A DNA stretch of 64,000 bases from Balaenoptera acutorostrata (GCF_949987535.1 NC_080064.1:42108282-42172281), one strand, 5' to 3'. Positions 22,988 to 34,239 are shown, counted from the stretch's first letter. Translations and numbers: made by a program. The notes: generated by a model from the letters alone, not told the origin.

Positions 22988-23458
22988 GGGTGTACCATAT
23001 CCTGAGGGTGTGTGCCATCAATGGCTGGTTTCCTCTCATATTCATCCTTCCCTGTACTTCTCCCTTGCTCTCTGGCTTCTGGCTAGGTTTGGCCAGTGGG
23101 AGACACTGGCAGGAGGTTAGAGAGAGAGGGAAGAAAAGCCAAGTATATCTCCCACTCTTCTCCGTTTCAAGTGGTATATCTAGTAGGGGCCACAGCTTCC
23201 CATGGCTCCAGCTCCCACCAGACAGGCCCACCTTGGTTCTGGTTCCAGTGGGGCAGCTCCAGCCCTTGGGCTCCCTTTATTCCCGCATCCCTAGGGGAAT
23301 TTGCATTCCCCTGCAATTGCAAATCTCTGGGTTGCCTCACCTTCCCTTTGTTGCCCTTTTAGCTCTTCTAATGCCCTCGTAACTAACTCCCTGTATTAAA
23401 CAATCTCTAGTAAATTACCTGGTGTGGGTTGTTTTCCCAGCTGGACCCTGACTGATGT
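22988..23458. repeat. Unidentified element splitting an L2 copy
   Basis: About 470 bases interrupt an otherwise collinear antisense L2. Internal text such as GGCTGGTTTCCTCTCATATT, GGCTAGGTTTGGCCAGTGGG and the end GGACCCTGACTGATGTAG is reminiscent of an old dispersed (LTR-like) repeat. I cannot name the family. Three open frames of 88 to 130 codons in it are not gene-like. Confidence 0.5.
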
Positions 23459-23461
23459 AGG

Positions 23462-23560
23462 CCCCATAGGTCCCTGTAAGACTTGAGCTTTTACTCTAAG
23501 TGAAATGGGCAGCCATTGGAGGGTTCAAGCAGAGGTTCATGAAGGGCCTGCAAAGCCCAG
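23462..23560 (-). repeat. L2 LINE, antisense (continuation)
   Basis: GAGCTTTTACTCTAAGTGAA and GGGCAGCCATTGGAGGGTTC continue the reversed L2 that stops at 22985, showing that the middle segment is an insertion. Confidence 0.75.
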
Positions 23561-23884
23561 ATGAAGCATTTGTGCTTCCATCAGTATTTCTTGAATTGAA
23601 GACACCTGCCCAAAGTCACACAAAATTTGTGATTGAACAGACCCCTGGTGTCTGCTTCTCTGCTCTCTACTCAGTGTTCAATAAATGGCGTGGAGGAGCC
23701 AGAGATTTCAAAGACAAGGAAATGTATTTGCATATTTTTAAGCAGTTTTGCCCAAGACTCCAAGTCTTTGAAGCCCTTTGGAGGTCAGGAGGGGAGATGA
23801 CACTGCGCAGAGGAAGCCTTTTCTCTATTTGATTTCCCAGGAATGCCAGGAGAGATGAAGAAAAGCTAACCCTTAGGGAGTCTC

Positions 23885-24060
23885 TGCAATATCCTAGGCA
23901 CCCTGCCAGGCAATTTCACATCCAATGGCTCATTTAATCCTACAAGGACACTACTCAGTGGGTGTTATTATCTTTATTTTGCAAACACAGCTTTTGAGTT
24001 TCAGAGAGGTTAGGTAACTAGTCTAAGATCACACAGCCTCCTATTCCATTGACAAGTAGA
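23885..24060 (-). repeat. MIR SINE, antisense
   Basis: TGGCTCATTTAATCCTACAA, GGTGTTATTATCTTTATTTT and TTAGGTAACTAGTCTAAGAT are a reversed MIR from the 3' side into the core. Confidence 0.75.
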
Positions 24061-24149
24061 TGAAGGATTAATTCAAACCTTCAATGTGGCCATCAGGGCA
24101 GTGGAGTAGGGAAGTCTTTAGGGAAAGTCATTGGACAAGAGGCCAGATC

Positions 24150-24300
24150 TTTGGACTAAAAGTCATTTTGCCTCCCTGAGTCTCAATTTTCTCATCTATA
24201 AAGTAGGAATAATATCAGTGATACCCATTTCAAAGGATAGTTTTGAAGATTAAGATAGGCTACTGCATGATAAAGACTTTGTATATTTTAAAGCTCTATA
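24150..24300 (+). repeat. MIR SINE, sense
   Basis: CTCAATTTTCTCATCTATAA followed by AGTAGGAATAATATCAGTGA and GATTAAGATAGGC is the MIR core and 3' part. The SINE at 24302 inserted at its end. Confidence 0.7.
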
Positions 24301-24301
24301 C

Positions 24302-24625
24302 CAGGGACTTCCCTGGTGGTGCAGTGGTTAAGAACCTGCCTGCCAATGCAGGGGACACACGTTCGATCCCTGGTCTGGGAAGATCCCACATGCCATGAGC
24401 AACTAAGCCCATGGGCCACAACTACTGAGCCTGCGCTCTAGAGCCTGCAAGGCACAACTACTGAGCCCACATGTCACAACTATTGAAGCCCGTGTGCCTA
24501 GAGCCTGTGTTCCACAACGATGAGCAGCCCCTGCTCGCTACAGCTACAGAAAGCCCACACGCAGCAACGAAGACCCAATGCAACCAAAAATAAAAAATAA
24601 ATTTAAAAAATAAACGAATAAAAAA
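24302..24625 (+). mobile_element. CHR-type SINE, long head form
   Basis: GGGACTTCCCTGGTGGTGCA head, box B CGTTCGATCCC and an A-rich tail. Perfect 13-bp target-site duplication TAAAGCTCTATAC at 24289-24301 and 24626-24638. Like the copy at 9726 it carries an extra ACAACTACTGAGCC-type repeat in the body, so these two represent a different, probably older, subfamily from most others here. Confidence 0.94.
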
Positions 24626-25756
24626 TAAAGCTCTATACAAAAAGCTCTGAACTTGAGGTCCATGCCTAAGCTTTGAAGTCCATGAACCCCTTGAAGTTGA
24701 TGCCAAAATTTGTAAGTACAGGCAGAGATCTGCTGATCCTGCAAAAAATCTGACTTTCTTCATGCCTCTTCTACAGATAAGCATCTTGGTGTGTGGGTGG
24801 TGATTCTATTATTTAAAGAAAGGCTTTGAGCTCCCTTCTGCCTTCCCCAAATGACGATACAAGAAGTTGGAAGTTGAGGATTGGTTCAAGATGGCGGAGT
24901 AAAAGGACGTGTGCTCACTCCCTCTTGCGAGAGCACCGGGATCACAGCTAACTGCTGAACAATCATCAACAGGAAACCACTGGAACTCACCAAAAAAGAT
25001 ACCCCACATCCAAAGACAAAGGAGAAGCCACAATGAGACGGTAGGAGGGGCGCAACCACAATAAAATCAAATCCCATAACTGCTGGATGGGTGACTCACA
25101 AACTGGAGAACACTTATACCACAGAAGTCCACCCACTGGCATGAAGGTTCTGAGCCTCATGTCAGGCTTCCCAACCTTAGGGTCCAGCAACGGGAGGAGG
25201 AATTCCTAGAGAATCAGACTTTGAAGGCTAGAGGGATTTGATGGCAGGATTTTGACAGGACTGAGGGAAACAGAGACTCCACTCTTAGAGGGCACACACA
25301 AAGTAGTATGCACATCAGTACACAGGGGAAGGAGCAGTAACCCCATAGGAGACTGAACCAGACCTACCTGCTAGTGTTGGAGGGTCTCCTGCAGAGGCGG
25401 GGGTGGCTGTGGCTCACCGTGGGGACAAGGACACTGGCAGCAGAAGTTCTGGGAAGTACTCCTTGGTGTGAGCCCTCTCAGAGTCTGCCATTAGCCCCAC
25501 CAAAGAGCCGGGTAGGCTCCAGTGCTGGGTCACCTCAGGCCAAACAACCAACAGGGAGGGAACCCAGCCCCACCCATCAGCAGACAAGTGTATTAAAGTT
25601 TTACTGAGCTCTGCCCACCAGAACAACACCCAGCTCTACCCACTACCAGTCCCTCCCATCAGAAAGCTTGCACAAGAGGGCAGACAGCAGAAGCAAGAAG
25701 AACTACAATCCTGCAGCCTGTGGAACAAAAACCACAATCACAGAAAGATAGACAAG

Positions 25757-26968
25757 ATGAAAAGGCAGAGGGCTATGTACCAGATGAAGGAACAAGATAA
25801 AACCCCAGAAAAACAACTGCATGAAATGGAGATAGACAAACTTCCAGAAAAAGAATTCAGAATAACGATAGTGAAGATGATCCAGGACCTCAGAAAAAGA
25901 ATGGAGGCAAAGATCGAGAAGATGCAAGAAATGTTTAACAAAGATCTAGAAGAATTAAAGAACAAACAAACAGAGATGAACAATACAATAACTGAAATGA
26001 AAAATACACTAGAAGGAATCAATAGCAGAATAACTGAGGCAGAAGAACGGATAAGTGACCTGGAAGACAGAATGGTGGAATTCACTGCTGCAAAACAGAA
26101 TAAAGAAAAAAGAATGAAATGAAGACAGCTTAAAGACCCCTGGGACAACATTAAATGCAACAACATTCACATTATAGGGGTCCTAGAAGGAGAAGAGAAA
26201 GAGAAAGGACCCGAGAAAATATTTGAAGAGATTATAGTCGAAAACTTCCCTAACATGGGAAAGGAAATAGCCATCCAAGTCCAGAAAGAGCAGAGAATCC
26301 CATACAGGATAAACCCAATGAGAAACACATTGAGACACATAGTAATCAAACTGGCAAAAATTAAAGACAGAGAAAAATTACTGAAACCAGCAAGGGAAAA
26401 ACGACAAATAATATACAAGGGAACTCCTATAAGGTTAACAGCTGATTTCTCAGCAGAAACTCTATGAGCCAGAACGGAGTGGCATGATATACGTAAAGTG
26501 ATGAAAGGGAAGAACCTACAACCAAGATTGCTCTACCCAGCAAGGATCTCATTCAGATTCGATGGAGAAATCAAAAGCTTTACAGGGCTTCCCTGGTGGC
26601 ACAGTGGTTGAGAATCTGCCTGCTAATGCAGGGGATACGGATTCGAGCCCTGGTCTAGGAAGATCCCACATGCCACAGAGCAACTAGGCCTGTGAGCCAC
26701 AACTACTGAGCCTGCGCGTCTGGAGCCTGTGCTCCACAACAAGAGAGGCCACGATAGTGAGAGGCCCACGCACCATGATGAAGAGTGGCCCCCGCTTGCC
26801 GCAACTAGAGAAAGCCCTAGCACAGAAACGAAGACCCAACATAGAAATCAATCAATCAATCAATCAATCAATCTTAAAAAAAAAAAAAGCTTTACAGACA
26901 GGCAAAAGCTAAGAGAATACAGCACCACCAAACCAGCTCTACAACAAATGCTAAAGGAACTTCTCTAA
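25757..26968 (+). pseudogene. L1 ORF1 (nucleic-acid chaperone), disrupted
   Basis: In L1 this protein is an RNA-binding trimer that packages the L1 transcript in a cytoplasmic particle. The reading frame opens at ATG 25757. A basic start is followed by a coiled coil at about residues 40-110, where heptad-like runs such as ITEMKNTLEGINSRITEAEE are visible. An in-frame TGA occurs at 26120-26122. After it the same frame continues with the RRM-like part (ENFPNMGKEIA, IKLAKIKDREKLLKPAREKR) to a second TGA at 26465-26467. Beyond that stop the C-terminal part continues, is interrupted by a 299-bp SINE plus target-site duplication (26586-26897), and resumes in TTKPALQQMLKELL to a stop at 26966-26968. 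At least two stops and one insertion make it dead. Confidence 0.88.
26586..26884 (+). mobile_element. CHR-type SINE nested in L1 ORF1
   Basis: Head GGCTTCCCTGGTGGCACAGT, box B ATTCGAGCCC, tail an (AATC)n repeat at about 26846-26872 then A-rich. Perfect 13-bp target-site duplication AAAAGCTTTACAG at 26573-26585 and 26885-26897. Confidence 0.94.
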
Positions 26969-27026
26969 GTGGGAAAAACAAGAGAACAAAAGGACCTACA
27001 AAAACAAACCCAAAACAATTAAGAAA

Positions 27027-30000
27027 ATGGTCATAGGAACATACATATCGATAATTACCTTACACGTGAATGGATTAAATGCTCTAACCAAAAGATACAA
27101 GCTTGCTGAATGGATACAAAAACAAGACCCATATATATGCTGTCTACCAGAGACCCACTTCAGACCTAGGGACACATACAGATTGAAAGTGAGGGGATGG
27201 AAAAAGATATTCCATGCAAATGGAAATCAAAAGGAAGCTGGAGTAGCAATACTCATATCAGATAAAATAGACTTTAAAATAAAGAATGTTACAAGAGACA
27301 AGGAAGGACACTATGTAATGATCAAGTGATCAATCCAAGAAGAAGATATAACAATTATAAATATATATGCACCCCACATAGGAGCACCTCAATACATAAG
27401 GCAACTGCTAACAGCTATAAAAGAGGAAATCGACAGTAACATAATAATAGTGGGGGACTTTAACACCTCACTTACACCAATGGACAGATCATCCAAACAG
27501 AAAATTAATAAAGAAACACAAGCTTTAAATGACACAATAGACCAGATAGATTTAATTGATATTTATAGGACATTCCATCCAAAAACAGCAGATTACACTT
27601 TCTTCTCAAGTGCGCACAGATCATTCTCCAGGATAGATCACATCTTGGGTCACAAATCAAGCCTCAGTAAATTTAAGAAAATTGAAATCATATCAAGCAT
27701 CTTTTCTGATCACAATGCTATGAGATTAGAAATCAATTACAGGCAAAAAAACGTAAAAAACACAAACACATGGAGGCTAAACAATACGTTACTAAATAAC
27801 CAAGAGAGCACTGAAGAAATCAAAGAGGAAATAGAAAAATACCTAGAGACAAATGACAATGAAAATGCGATGATCCAAAACCTATGGGATGCAGCAAAAG
27901 CAGTTCTAAGAGGGAAGTTTATAGCTATACAAGCCTACCTCAAGAAACAAGAAAAATCTCAAGTAAACAATCTAACGTTACACCTAAAGGAACTAGAGAA
28001 AGAAGAACAAACAAAACCCAGAGTTACCAGAAGGAAAGAAATCATCAAGATCAGAGCAGAAATAAATGAAATAGAAACAAAGAAAGCAATAGCAACGATC
28101 AATAAAACTAAAAGCTGGTTCTATGAGAAGATAAACAAAATTGATAAACCATTAGCAGACTCGTCAAGAAAAAGAGGGAGAGGACTCAAATCAATAAAAT
28201 TAGAAATGAAAAAGAAGTTACAACACACACTGCAGAAATACAAAGCATCCTAAGAGACTACTACAAGCAACTCTATGCCAATTAAATGGACAACCTGGAA
28301 GAAATGGACAAATTCTTAGAAAGGTATAACCTTCCAAGACTGAACCAGGAAGAAATAAAACATATGAACAGACCAATCACAAGTAATGTAATTGAAACTG
28401 TGATTTAAAATCTTCCAACAAACAAAAGTCCAGGACCAGATGGCTTCACAGGTGAATTCCAGCAAACATTTAGAGAAGAGCTAACACCCATCCTTCTCAA
28501 CTCTTCCAAAAAATTGCAGAGAAAGGACAACTCCCAAACTCATTCTATGTGGCCACAATCACCCTGATACCAAAACCAGACAAAGATACTACAAAAGAAG
28601 AGAATTAGAGACCAATATCACTGATGAATATAGATGCAAAAATCCTCAACAAAATACTAGCAAACAGAATCCAACAACACATTAAAAGGATCATACACCA
28701 TGATCAAGTGGGATTTATCCCAGAGATGCAAGGATTCTTAAATATATGCAAATCAATCAATGTGATAAACCATATTAACAAATTGAAGAATAAATACCAT
28801 ATGATCATCTCAATAGATGCAGAAAAAGCTTTTGACAAAACTCAAAACCCATTTATGATAAAAACTCTACAGAAAGTGGACATAGAGGGAACCTACCTCA
28901 ACATAACAAAGGCCATATACGACAAACCCACAGCAAACATCATTCTCAAAAACTGAAAAACTGAAAGCATTTCCCCTAAGATCAGGAACAAGACAAGGAT
29001 GTCCACTCTCACCACTATTATTCAACATAGTTTTGGAAGTCCTAGCCACGGCAGTTAGAGAAAAAAAAAGAAATAAAATGAATAAAATGAAAAATAAAAT
29101 GAATCCAAACTGGAAAAGAAGAAGTAAAACTGCCACTGTTTGCAGATGACATGATGCTATACATAGAGAATCCTAAAGATGCCACCAGAAAACTACTAGA
29201 GCTAATCAATGAATTTGGTGAAGTTGCAGGATACAAAATTAAGGCACAGAAATCTCTTGCATTCCTATACACTAATGATGAAAAATCTGAAAGAGAAATT
29301 AAGGAAACACTCCCATTTACCACTGCAACAAAAAGAATAAAATACCTAGGAATAAACCTACCTAGGGAGACAAAAGACCTATATGCAGAAAACTATAAGA
29401 CACTGATGAAAGAAATCAAAGATGATACCAACAGATGGAGAGATATACCACGTTCTTGAATTGGAAGAATCAACATTGTGAAAATGACTCTACTATCCAA
29501 AGCAATCTACAGATTCAATGCAATCCCTATCCAATTACCAATGGCATTTTTTACAGAACTAGAACAAAAAGTCTTAAAATGTGTATGGAGACACAAAAGA
29601 CCCCCAACTAGCCAAAGCAGTCTTGAGGGAAAAAAACGGAGCCGGAGGAATCAGACTCCTTAACTTCAGACTATACTACAAAGCTACAGTAATCAAGACA
29701 ATATGGTACTGGCACAAAAACAGAAATATAGATCAATGGAACAGGATAGAATGCCCAGAGATAAACCCACACACCTATGGTCAACTAATCTATGACAAAG
29801 GAGGCAAGGATATACAATGGAGAAAAGGATATACAATGGAGAAAAGACAGTCTCTTCAATAAGTGATGCTGGGAAAACTGGACAGCTACATGTAAAAGAA
29901 TGAAATTAGAACACTCCCTAACACAATACACAAAAATAAACTCAAAATGGATTAGAGATCTAAATGTAACACCGGGTACTATAAAACTCTTTGAGGAAAA

Positions 30001-30859
30001 CATAGGAAGAACACTCTTTGACATAAATCACAGCAAGGTATTTTTTGATCCACCTCCTAGAGTAATGGAAATAAAAACAAAAATAAACAAATGGAACCTA
30101 ATGAAACTAAAAAGCTTTTGCACAGCAAAGGAAACCATAAACAAGACAAAAAGACAACCCTCAGAATGAGAGAAAATATTTGCAAGTGAATCATCAGACA
30201 AAGGATTAATCTCCAAAATATATAAATAGCTCATGCAGCTCAATATTAAAAAAACAAACAACCCAATCCAAAAATGGGCAGAAGACCTAAATAGACATTT
30301 CTCCAAAGAAGACATACAGATGGCCAAGAAGCACATGAAAAGCTGCTCAACATCACTAATTATTAGAGCAATGCAAATCAAAACTACAATGAGGTATCAC
30401 CTCACACCAGTTGGAATGGGCATCATCAGAAAATCTAAAAACAGCAAATGCTGGAGAGGGTGTGGAGAAAAGGGAACCCTCTTGCACTATTGGTGGGAAT
30501 GTAAATTGATACAGCCACTATGGAGAACAGTATGGAGGTTCCTTAAAAAACTAAAAATAGAATTACCATATGACCCAGCAATCCCACTACTGGGCATATA
30601 CCCAGAGAAAACCATAATTCAAAAAGACACATGCACCCCAATGTTCATTGCAGCACTATTTACAATAGCCAGGTCATGGAAGCAACCTAAATGCCCATCG
30701 ACAGATGAACGGATAAAGAAGTAGTGGTACATATATACAATGGAATATTACTCAGCCATAAAAAGGAACGAAATTGGGTCATTTGTAGAGACGTGGATGG
30801 ATCTAGAGACTGTCATACAGAGCGAAGTCAGAAAGAGAAAAACAAATATCGTATATTAA
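27027..30859 (+). pseudogene. L1 ORF2 (endonuclease and reverse transcriptase), disrupted
   Basis: ORF2 normally supplies the endonuclease that nicks target DNA and the reverse transcriptase that primes there. The endonuclease domain runs from 27027 to about 27745 with recognisable active-site blocks: LHVNGLNA, PETH, NIYAP, GDFNTS, SRIDHILG and SDHNAM. An in-frame TGA lies at 27327-27329. The frame is lost near 28170-28250. The reverse transcriptase is spread over several frames: [28 protein letters not shown] and the catalytic FADD at 29139-29150. A 19-bp tandem duplication at 29808-29845 adds another frameshift. The C-terminal zinc-knuckle region ([18 protein letters not shown]) follows, then an in-frame TAG at 30722-30724 and the normal end at 30857-30859. 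Confidence 0.92.
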
Positions 30860-31359
30860 CGCATATATGTGGAACCTAGAAAATGGTACAGATGAACCAG
30901 TTTGCCGAGCAGAAATTGAGACACAGAAGTAGAGAAAAAATGTATGGACACCAAGGGGGGAAAACGGCGAGGGTGGGGGTGGTGGTGTGATGAATTGGGA
31001 GATTAGGATTGACATGTATACACTGATGTGTATAAAATGGATGACTAATGAGAAAAAAATTTTTAAAAAGAAGAAGAAAGGCTTTTTCATGCAACATGGT
31101 TCCCAAATGTAAACCGACTATCTGCTGTATAGACTATGTACTCTGGACTTTAGAGGAAATTCAAAGGATTTGCAAGGGTAATTTCGATTACATACGATTT
31201 TTGCCTCACAGACTGTCTTTAGAATCCAACTCCTGCATAAGATGTGACTTCTCTGTGTGTTTGTGGCAGGAGGGTCTGTGACTCCCAGTAGCAGATTTTC
31301 AAGGGAGAAAGTGACCCAAAGTTGGCTGGGAAGCACCATTCTAGACAAATCTTACAAGT

Positions 31360-32045
31360 ATTACAATGTTAATAATGATGAACATGCTATGGTGATTGTC
31401 ACTACGTATACGTTTACTGAGCATCTACTATGTATGTGTCAGGCATAATTCAAGAATGAATTAGAGAAATCCATGACCCCACATGGCTCATAGTGCTGTG
31501 GGGATAAGGAACCAAGTGTAGCTGGCAGGTTTCTTGGAGGAGGTAGACTATAAGCTGGATCCTAAAGGATGCTAGGGATTTTAACAGGTGAAGATGATAG
31601 AAGGGCTTGCCAGGCAGGAGGCAAAGACATAGAGTAAAGAAGGTGGCAGGGGACTTCCCTGGTGGCGTAGTGGTTGAGATTCTGCCTGCCAATGCAGGGG
31701 ACACGGGTTCGAGCCCTGGTCTGGGAAGATCCCACATGCCGCGGAGCAGCTGGGCCCGTAAGCCACAACTACTGAGCCTGCGCGTCTGGAGCCTGTGCTC
31801 CGCAACGGGAGAGGCCGCGATAATGAGCGGCCCGCGCACCGCGATGAAGAGTGGTCCCCGGTTGCCACAACTAGAGAAAGCCCTCACACAGAAACGAAGA
31901 CCCAACACAGCCATAAATAAATAAATAAAATAAATAAATAAACCCAAAGTTTATTAAAAAAAGAAGGTGGCAGGGCCTGCTTAGAGAATGCTTAGGTGTG
32001 ACTGGAGTACAGGCTGAGATGTGGGATGAGCAGAAGTAGAGCCTG
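31360..32045 (-). repeat. L2 LINE, antisense, split by a SINE
   Basis: ACTGAGCATCTACTATGTAT, GCTGGATCCTAAAGGATGCT and, after the SINE at 31652-31959, GAGTACAGGCTGAGATGTGG keep the order of a reversed L2 3' UTR. Confidence 0.6.
31652..31959 (+). mobile_element. CHR-type SINE
   Basis: GACTTCCCTGGTGGCGTAGT head, box B GGTTCGAGCCC, (AAAT)n tail. Perfect 16-bp target-site duplication AAAGAAGGTGGCAGGG at 31636-31651 and 31960-31975. The 165-codon reverse frame across it is a typical SINE artefact. Confidence 0.94.
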
Positions 32046-32194
32046 GCTATGGATACCTTCCGTGTCAGCCAGGATACAAACTCTCCTCTCTGTCCCTATT
32101 TCCCCAACTCATTCAGCCCTTTCTCTCCGCCAGCACCCATTCCAGGGCTGAATGCCTATGGATGCTTGGAAGAGGGAGACCCTTAACCTAGATA

Positions 32195-32375
32195 AAAGCA
32201 AGACAGACTTGGATTCCTGTCCTACTTCATCTACTATCCGGATATGTGACCTTGGGCAAGACCCTTCCTCTCTCTGCACCTCAGTCTCTTCATCTCTAAA
32301 ATGGGAATAGTCAGACTTCTCCTGCCAATAGTACCCGGTAGGGTGTTTGGCACTTGGTGGGAGCTCATTTCATGT
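32195..32375 (+). repeat. MIR SINE, sense
   Basis: TATGTGACCTTGGGCAAGAC, CTCAGTCTCTTCATCTCTAA and AATGGGAATAGTCAGACTTC are the MIR core and start of the 3' part. Confidence 0.8.
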
Positions 32376-32379
32376 TAGT

Positions 32380-32840
32380 TGAACTGGGCTTTTGGAGGGC
32401 ATCAAATGAGGTGGTAGATGGTTGCACGATTAGGAAGAAAGACCAAAGATGGCCTCAAAGCCCTGCGTTATTGCCATGGTCACTGACCTTGAGCTGCTCT
32501 CACTCCAACCAGAGGCAGCAAACTCTCAGCCCTCTCGCTTCATGCCAAGCTCCCACTGCTGCAGAGGAGACAGGAGGGAGATGCATCAATTGCCTGGACT
32601 GATGCCAGACATTGGAAATCTCCCAGTGCATGCTAATGCCATCGACCTCGCTAGGATGTGCTGGGTTTTCAAACAAGTTTATTTGACTCTGATTCACCTC
32701 TGAAGAAAAGAAAGGTTACATTATTGCTATGAAGAAATACCAAGAACAAAGTCATCCAAACAACAACAATTCTCCCCAGGCTTCAACTTTCCCAACTTCT
32801 GTTTAGGTTTAGGTGACATGCCCTTGTTAGAGAGGCCACC
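32380..32840. other. Intergenic DNA, nothing recognised
   Basis: Single-copy-looking sequence. The 32354 and 32449 open frames overlap the end of a MIR and have no domain. Confidence 0.4.
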
Positions 32841-32849
32841 ATCCACTTA

Positions 32850-33590
32850 TATGATTAACAAATGCTCACTTTGAGCAGACCCTGAGCCAGGCCCTGAGGG
32901 CACCAAGAGAACACAGAGCAGACCCTGTGCTAAAGAAGCTCCTGGTCTAGGGGCAAGAAAAAGGCAGAGTTGTGGACGCAGACAACTGGGTGTGATGGGT
33001 CGTAGGATGGGGTAGCCCAGAGTGCTGTGAGAGCCAGAGAAGGGAACACTCGTTAGCCTGAGGTGGGCAAGGCCAAAGAGGTTTTAAAGGTACCAGACCC
33101 TCTACAGGCTGGACCCGACTGCGGCCACAGTGCTTCTTTCTCTGCACCTGCCCGCATCCTCTGCATCACCACGCCAATGACCTGCAGCCCTTCATCTGCT
33201 CCAGGCCATTTCATGCAATCACACCCATGATAAAGTATGTAAAATGAGGCTTGGGAACTGATGAGTGAAGCCTCTTCCTGAAGAGGATTCAGACAAGGTC
33301 TCATAGGGAGATGCTTGAGTTGGCTCTTGGAATGAGTAGGAGTTCACCCAAGGAGTCATCCAGGGGTTCCTCGTGGCATGTGGGTAGGAAAGAAAGCATG
33401 TACAGGGGATGGTACAGAGTTCATTGTAACTGGAGCATAAGAGGAGCGTGGGGGAATGTGGGAGTTGAGGCTGGGGGCAGGGAAAAGGTAGCCGAGGGCC
33501 TTGGATGCCAAGCTAAAGAGTTAGGACTTTATCCTGTAGGTGATAGGAGCCCTTTGTGGGTTGTAAGCAGGGTAGTGACTTGATTAACCC
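32850..33590 (-). repeat. L2 LINE, antisense, diverged
   Basis: TTAACAAATGCTCACTTTGA, then CTAAAGAAGCTCCTGGTCTA, and near the end GCCAAGCTAAAGAGTTAGGA and CAGGGTAGTGACTTGATT, are consistent with one long reversed L2. The middle (33080-33260) is poorly preserved, and these may be two pieces. Confidence 0.55.
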
Positions 33591-33599
33591 TCAGAATGA

Positions 33600-33999
33600 C
33601 CCCAGGGTCCTTGAAGTAGGTCCAGAAGAGGCCAGATTTCTACAAACTGAAGGAGAAAATGCTGAAATCAGACTCAAAGACAAGAAAGTGCATTCCAGGC
33701 CCCAGCAGAGGCTCAGCCAGTGCGTAATCGCTCCTCCTGCTAGCCTGTGGGGGGCCAGGACTTCCCAAGGTTACCTTTCCTGATGGCCTTTGATGTCTCC
33801 AGCATTTCTCCCCCACTCTTCTAAACCATCGCCTTTCAGCAGGTTCTGCGCCAAGGACAGATTTGATGGCGAGCAAATGGCCCACTGGAGAAATAAAATG
33901 CTTGTGTTTCTTCAGCAGGGAAAGCTGTTGGGGTTTTTTATTATCATTATTATTATTTTTCTCTGAGCCACACAAGTGGCAGAACATAATAATATCATT
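33600..33999. other. Intergenic DNA, nothing recognised
   Basis: No exon or named repeat; a short ATT-rich run lies at 33941-33958. Confidence 0.4.
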
Positions 34000-34235
34000 T
34001 ATTCTAACTCACTCTTGCAAATCAGAACTTTTTAATATTTTCCTTTCAAATGAAAATGCCATTTATCATTATCAAATGAAGTGCTAATGAAAACAACATG
34101 TGTAAGAAACACATTCACACAGCAGAGCGTGATGGAGCACCTTGTCAGCAGTCCATAGTCTCGCCGTTAATTTGATTTCTGCCAAAAATCACTTAAGTGA
34201 GACTTGGAGATTTTTTTCTTAATGCTCCAGGCCCT
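34000..34235. promoter_or_regulatory. Candidate conserved non-coding element
   Basis: A repeat-free block with dense short AT-rich motifs, for example TTATCATTATCAAATGAAGT near 34063, GTGCTAATGAAAAC near 34080 and CGCCGTTAATTTGATTTC near 34163. The TTAAT/TAATG cores are homeodomain-like. Conservation is not demonstrated. Confidence 0.3.
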
Positions 34236-34239
34236 TCTA

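Larger units (their letters stand above)
24828..31073 (+). mobile_element. Nearly full-length, inactive L1 retrotransposon
   Basis: A 6.2-kb L1 in sense orientation, about 5.9 kb without its nested SINE. The target-site duplication is AAAGAAAGGCTTT (24815-24827) against GAAGAAAGGCTTT (31073-31085), one mismatch. The upstream TTT/AAAG junction fits L1 endonuclease preference. A mammalian L1 5' region starts with TTCAAGATGGCGGAG near 24887 and runs to 25756. ORF1 (25757-26968) and ORF2 (27027-30859) follow, then a 3' UTR with a G-rich tract (30954-30984) and a short A-rich end. Both ORFs carry stops or frameshifts, so the element cannot move. It is younger than the MIR and L2 layers but older than its nested SINE. 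Confidence 0.93.

Noticed and set aside
31450..31947. 165-codon reverse open frame, and similar frames at 36825-37161, 38812-39331, 40363-40721, 56075-56602 and 63213-63482
   Set aside because: All are the same peptide-like reading of the CHR SINE (for example GIFPDQGSNPCPLHWQ), which recurs because the repeat recurs; it is not a protein family.
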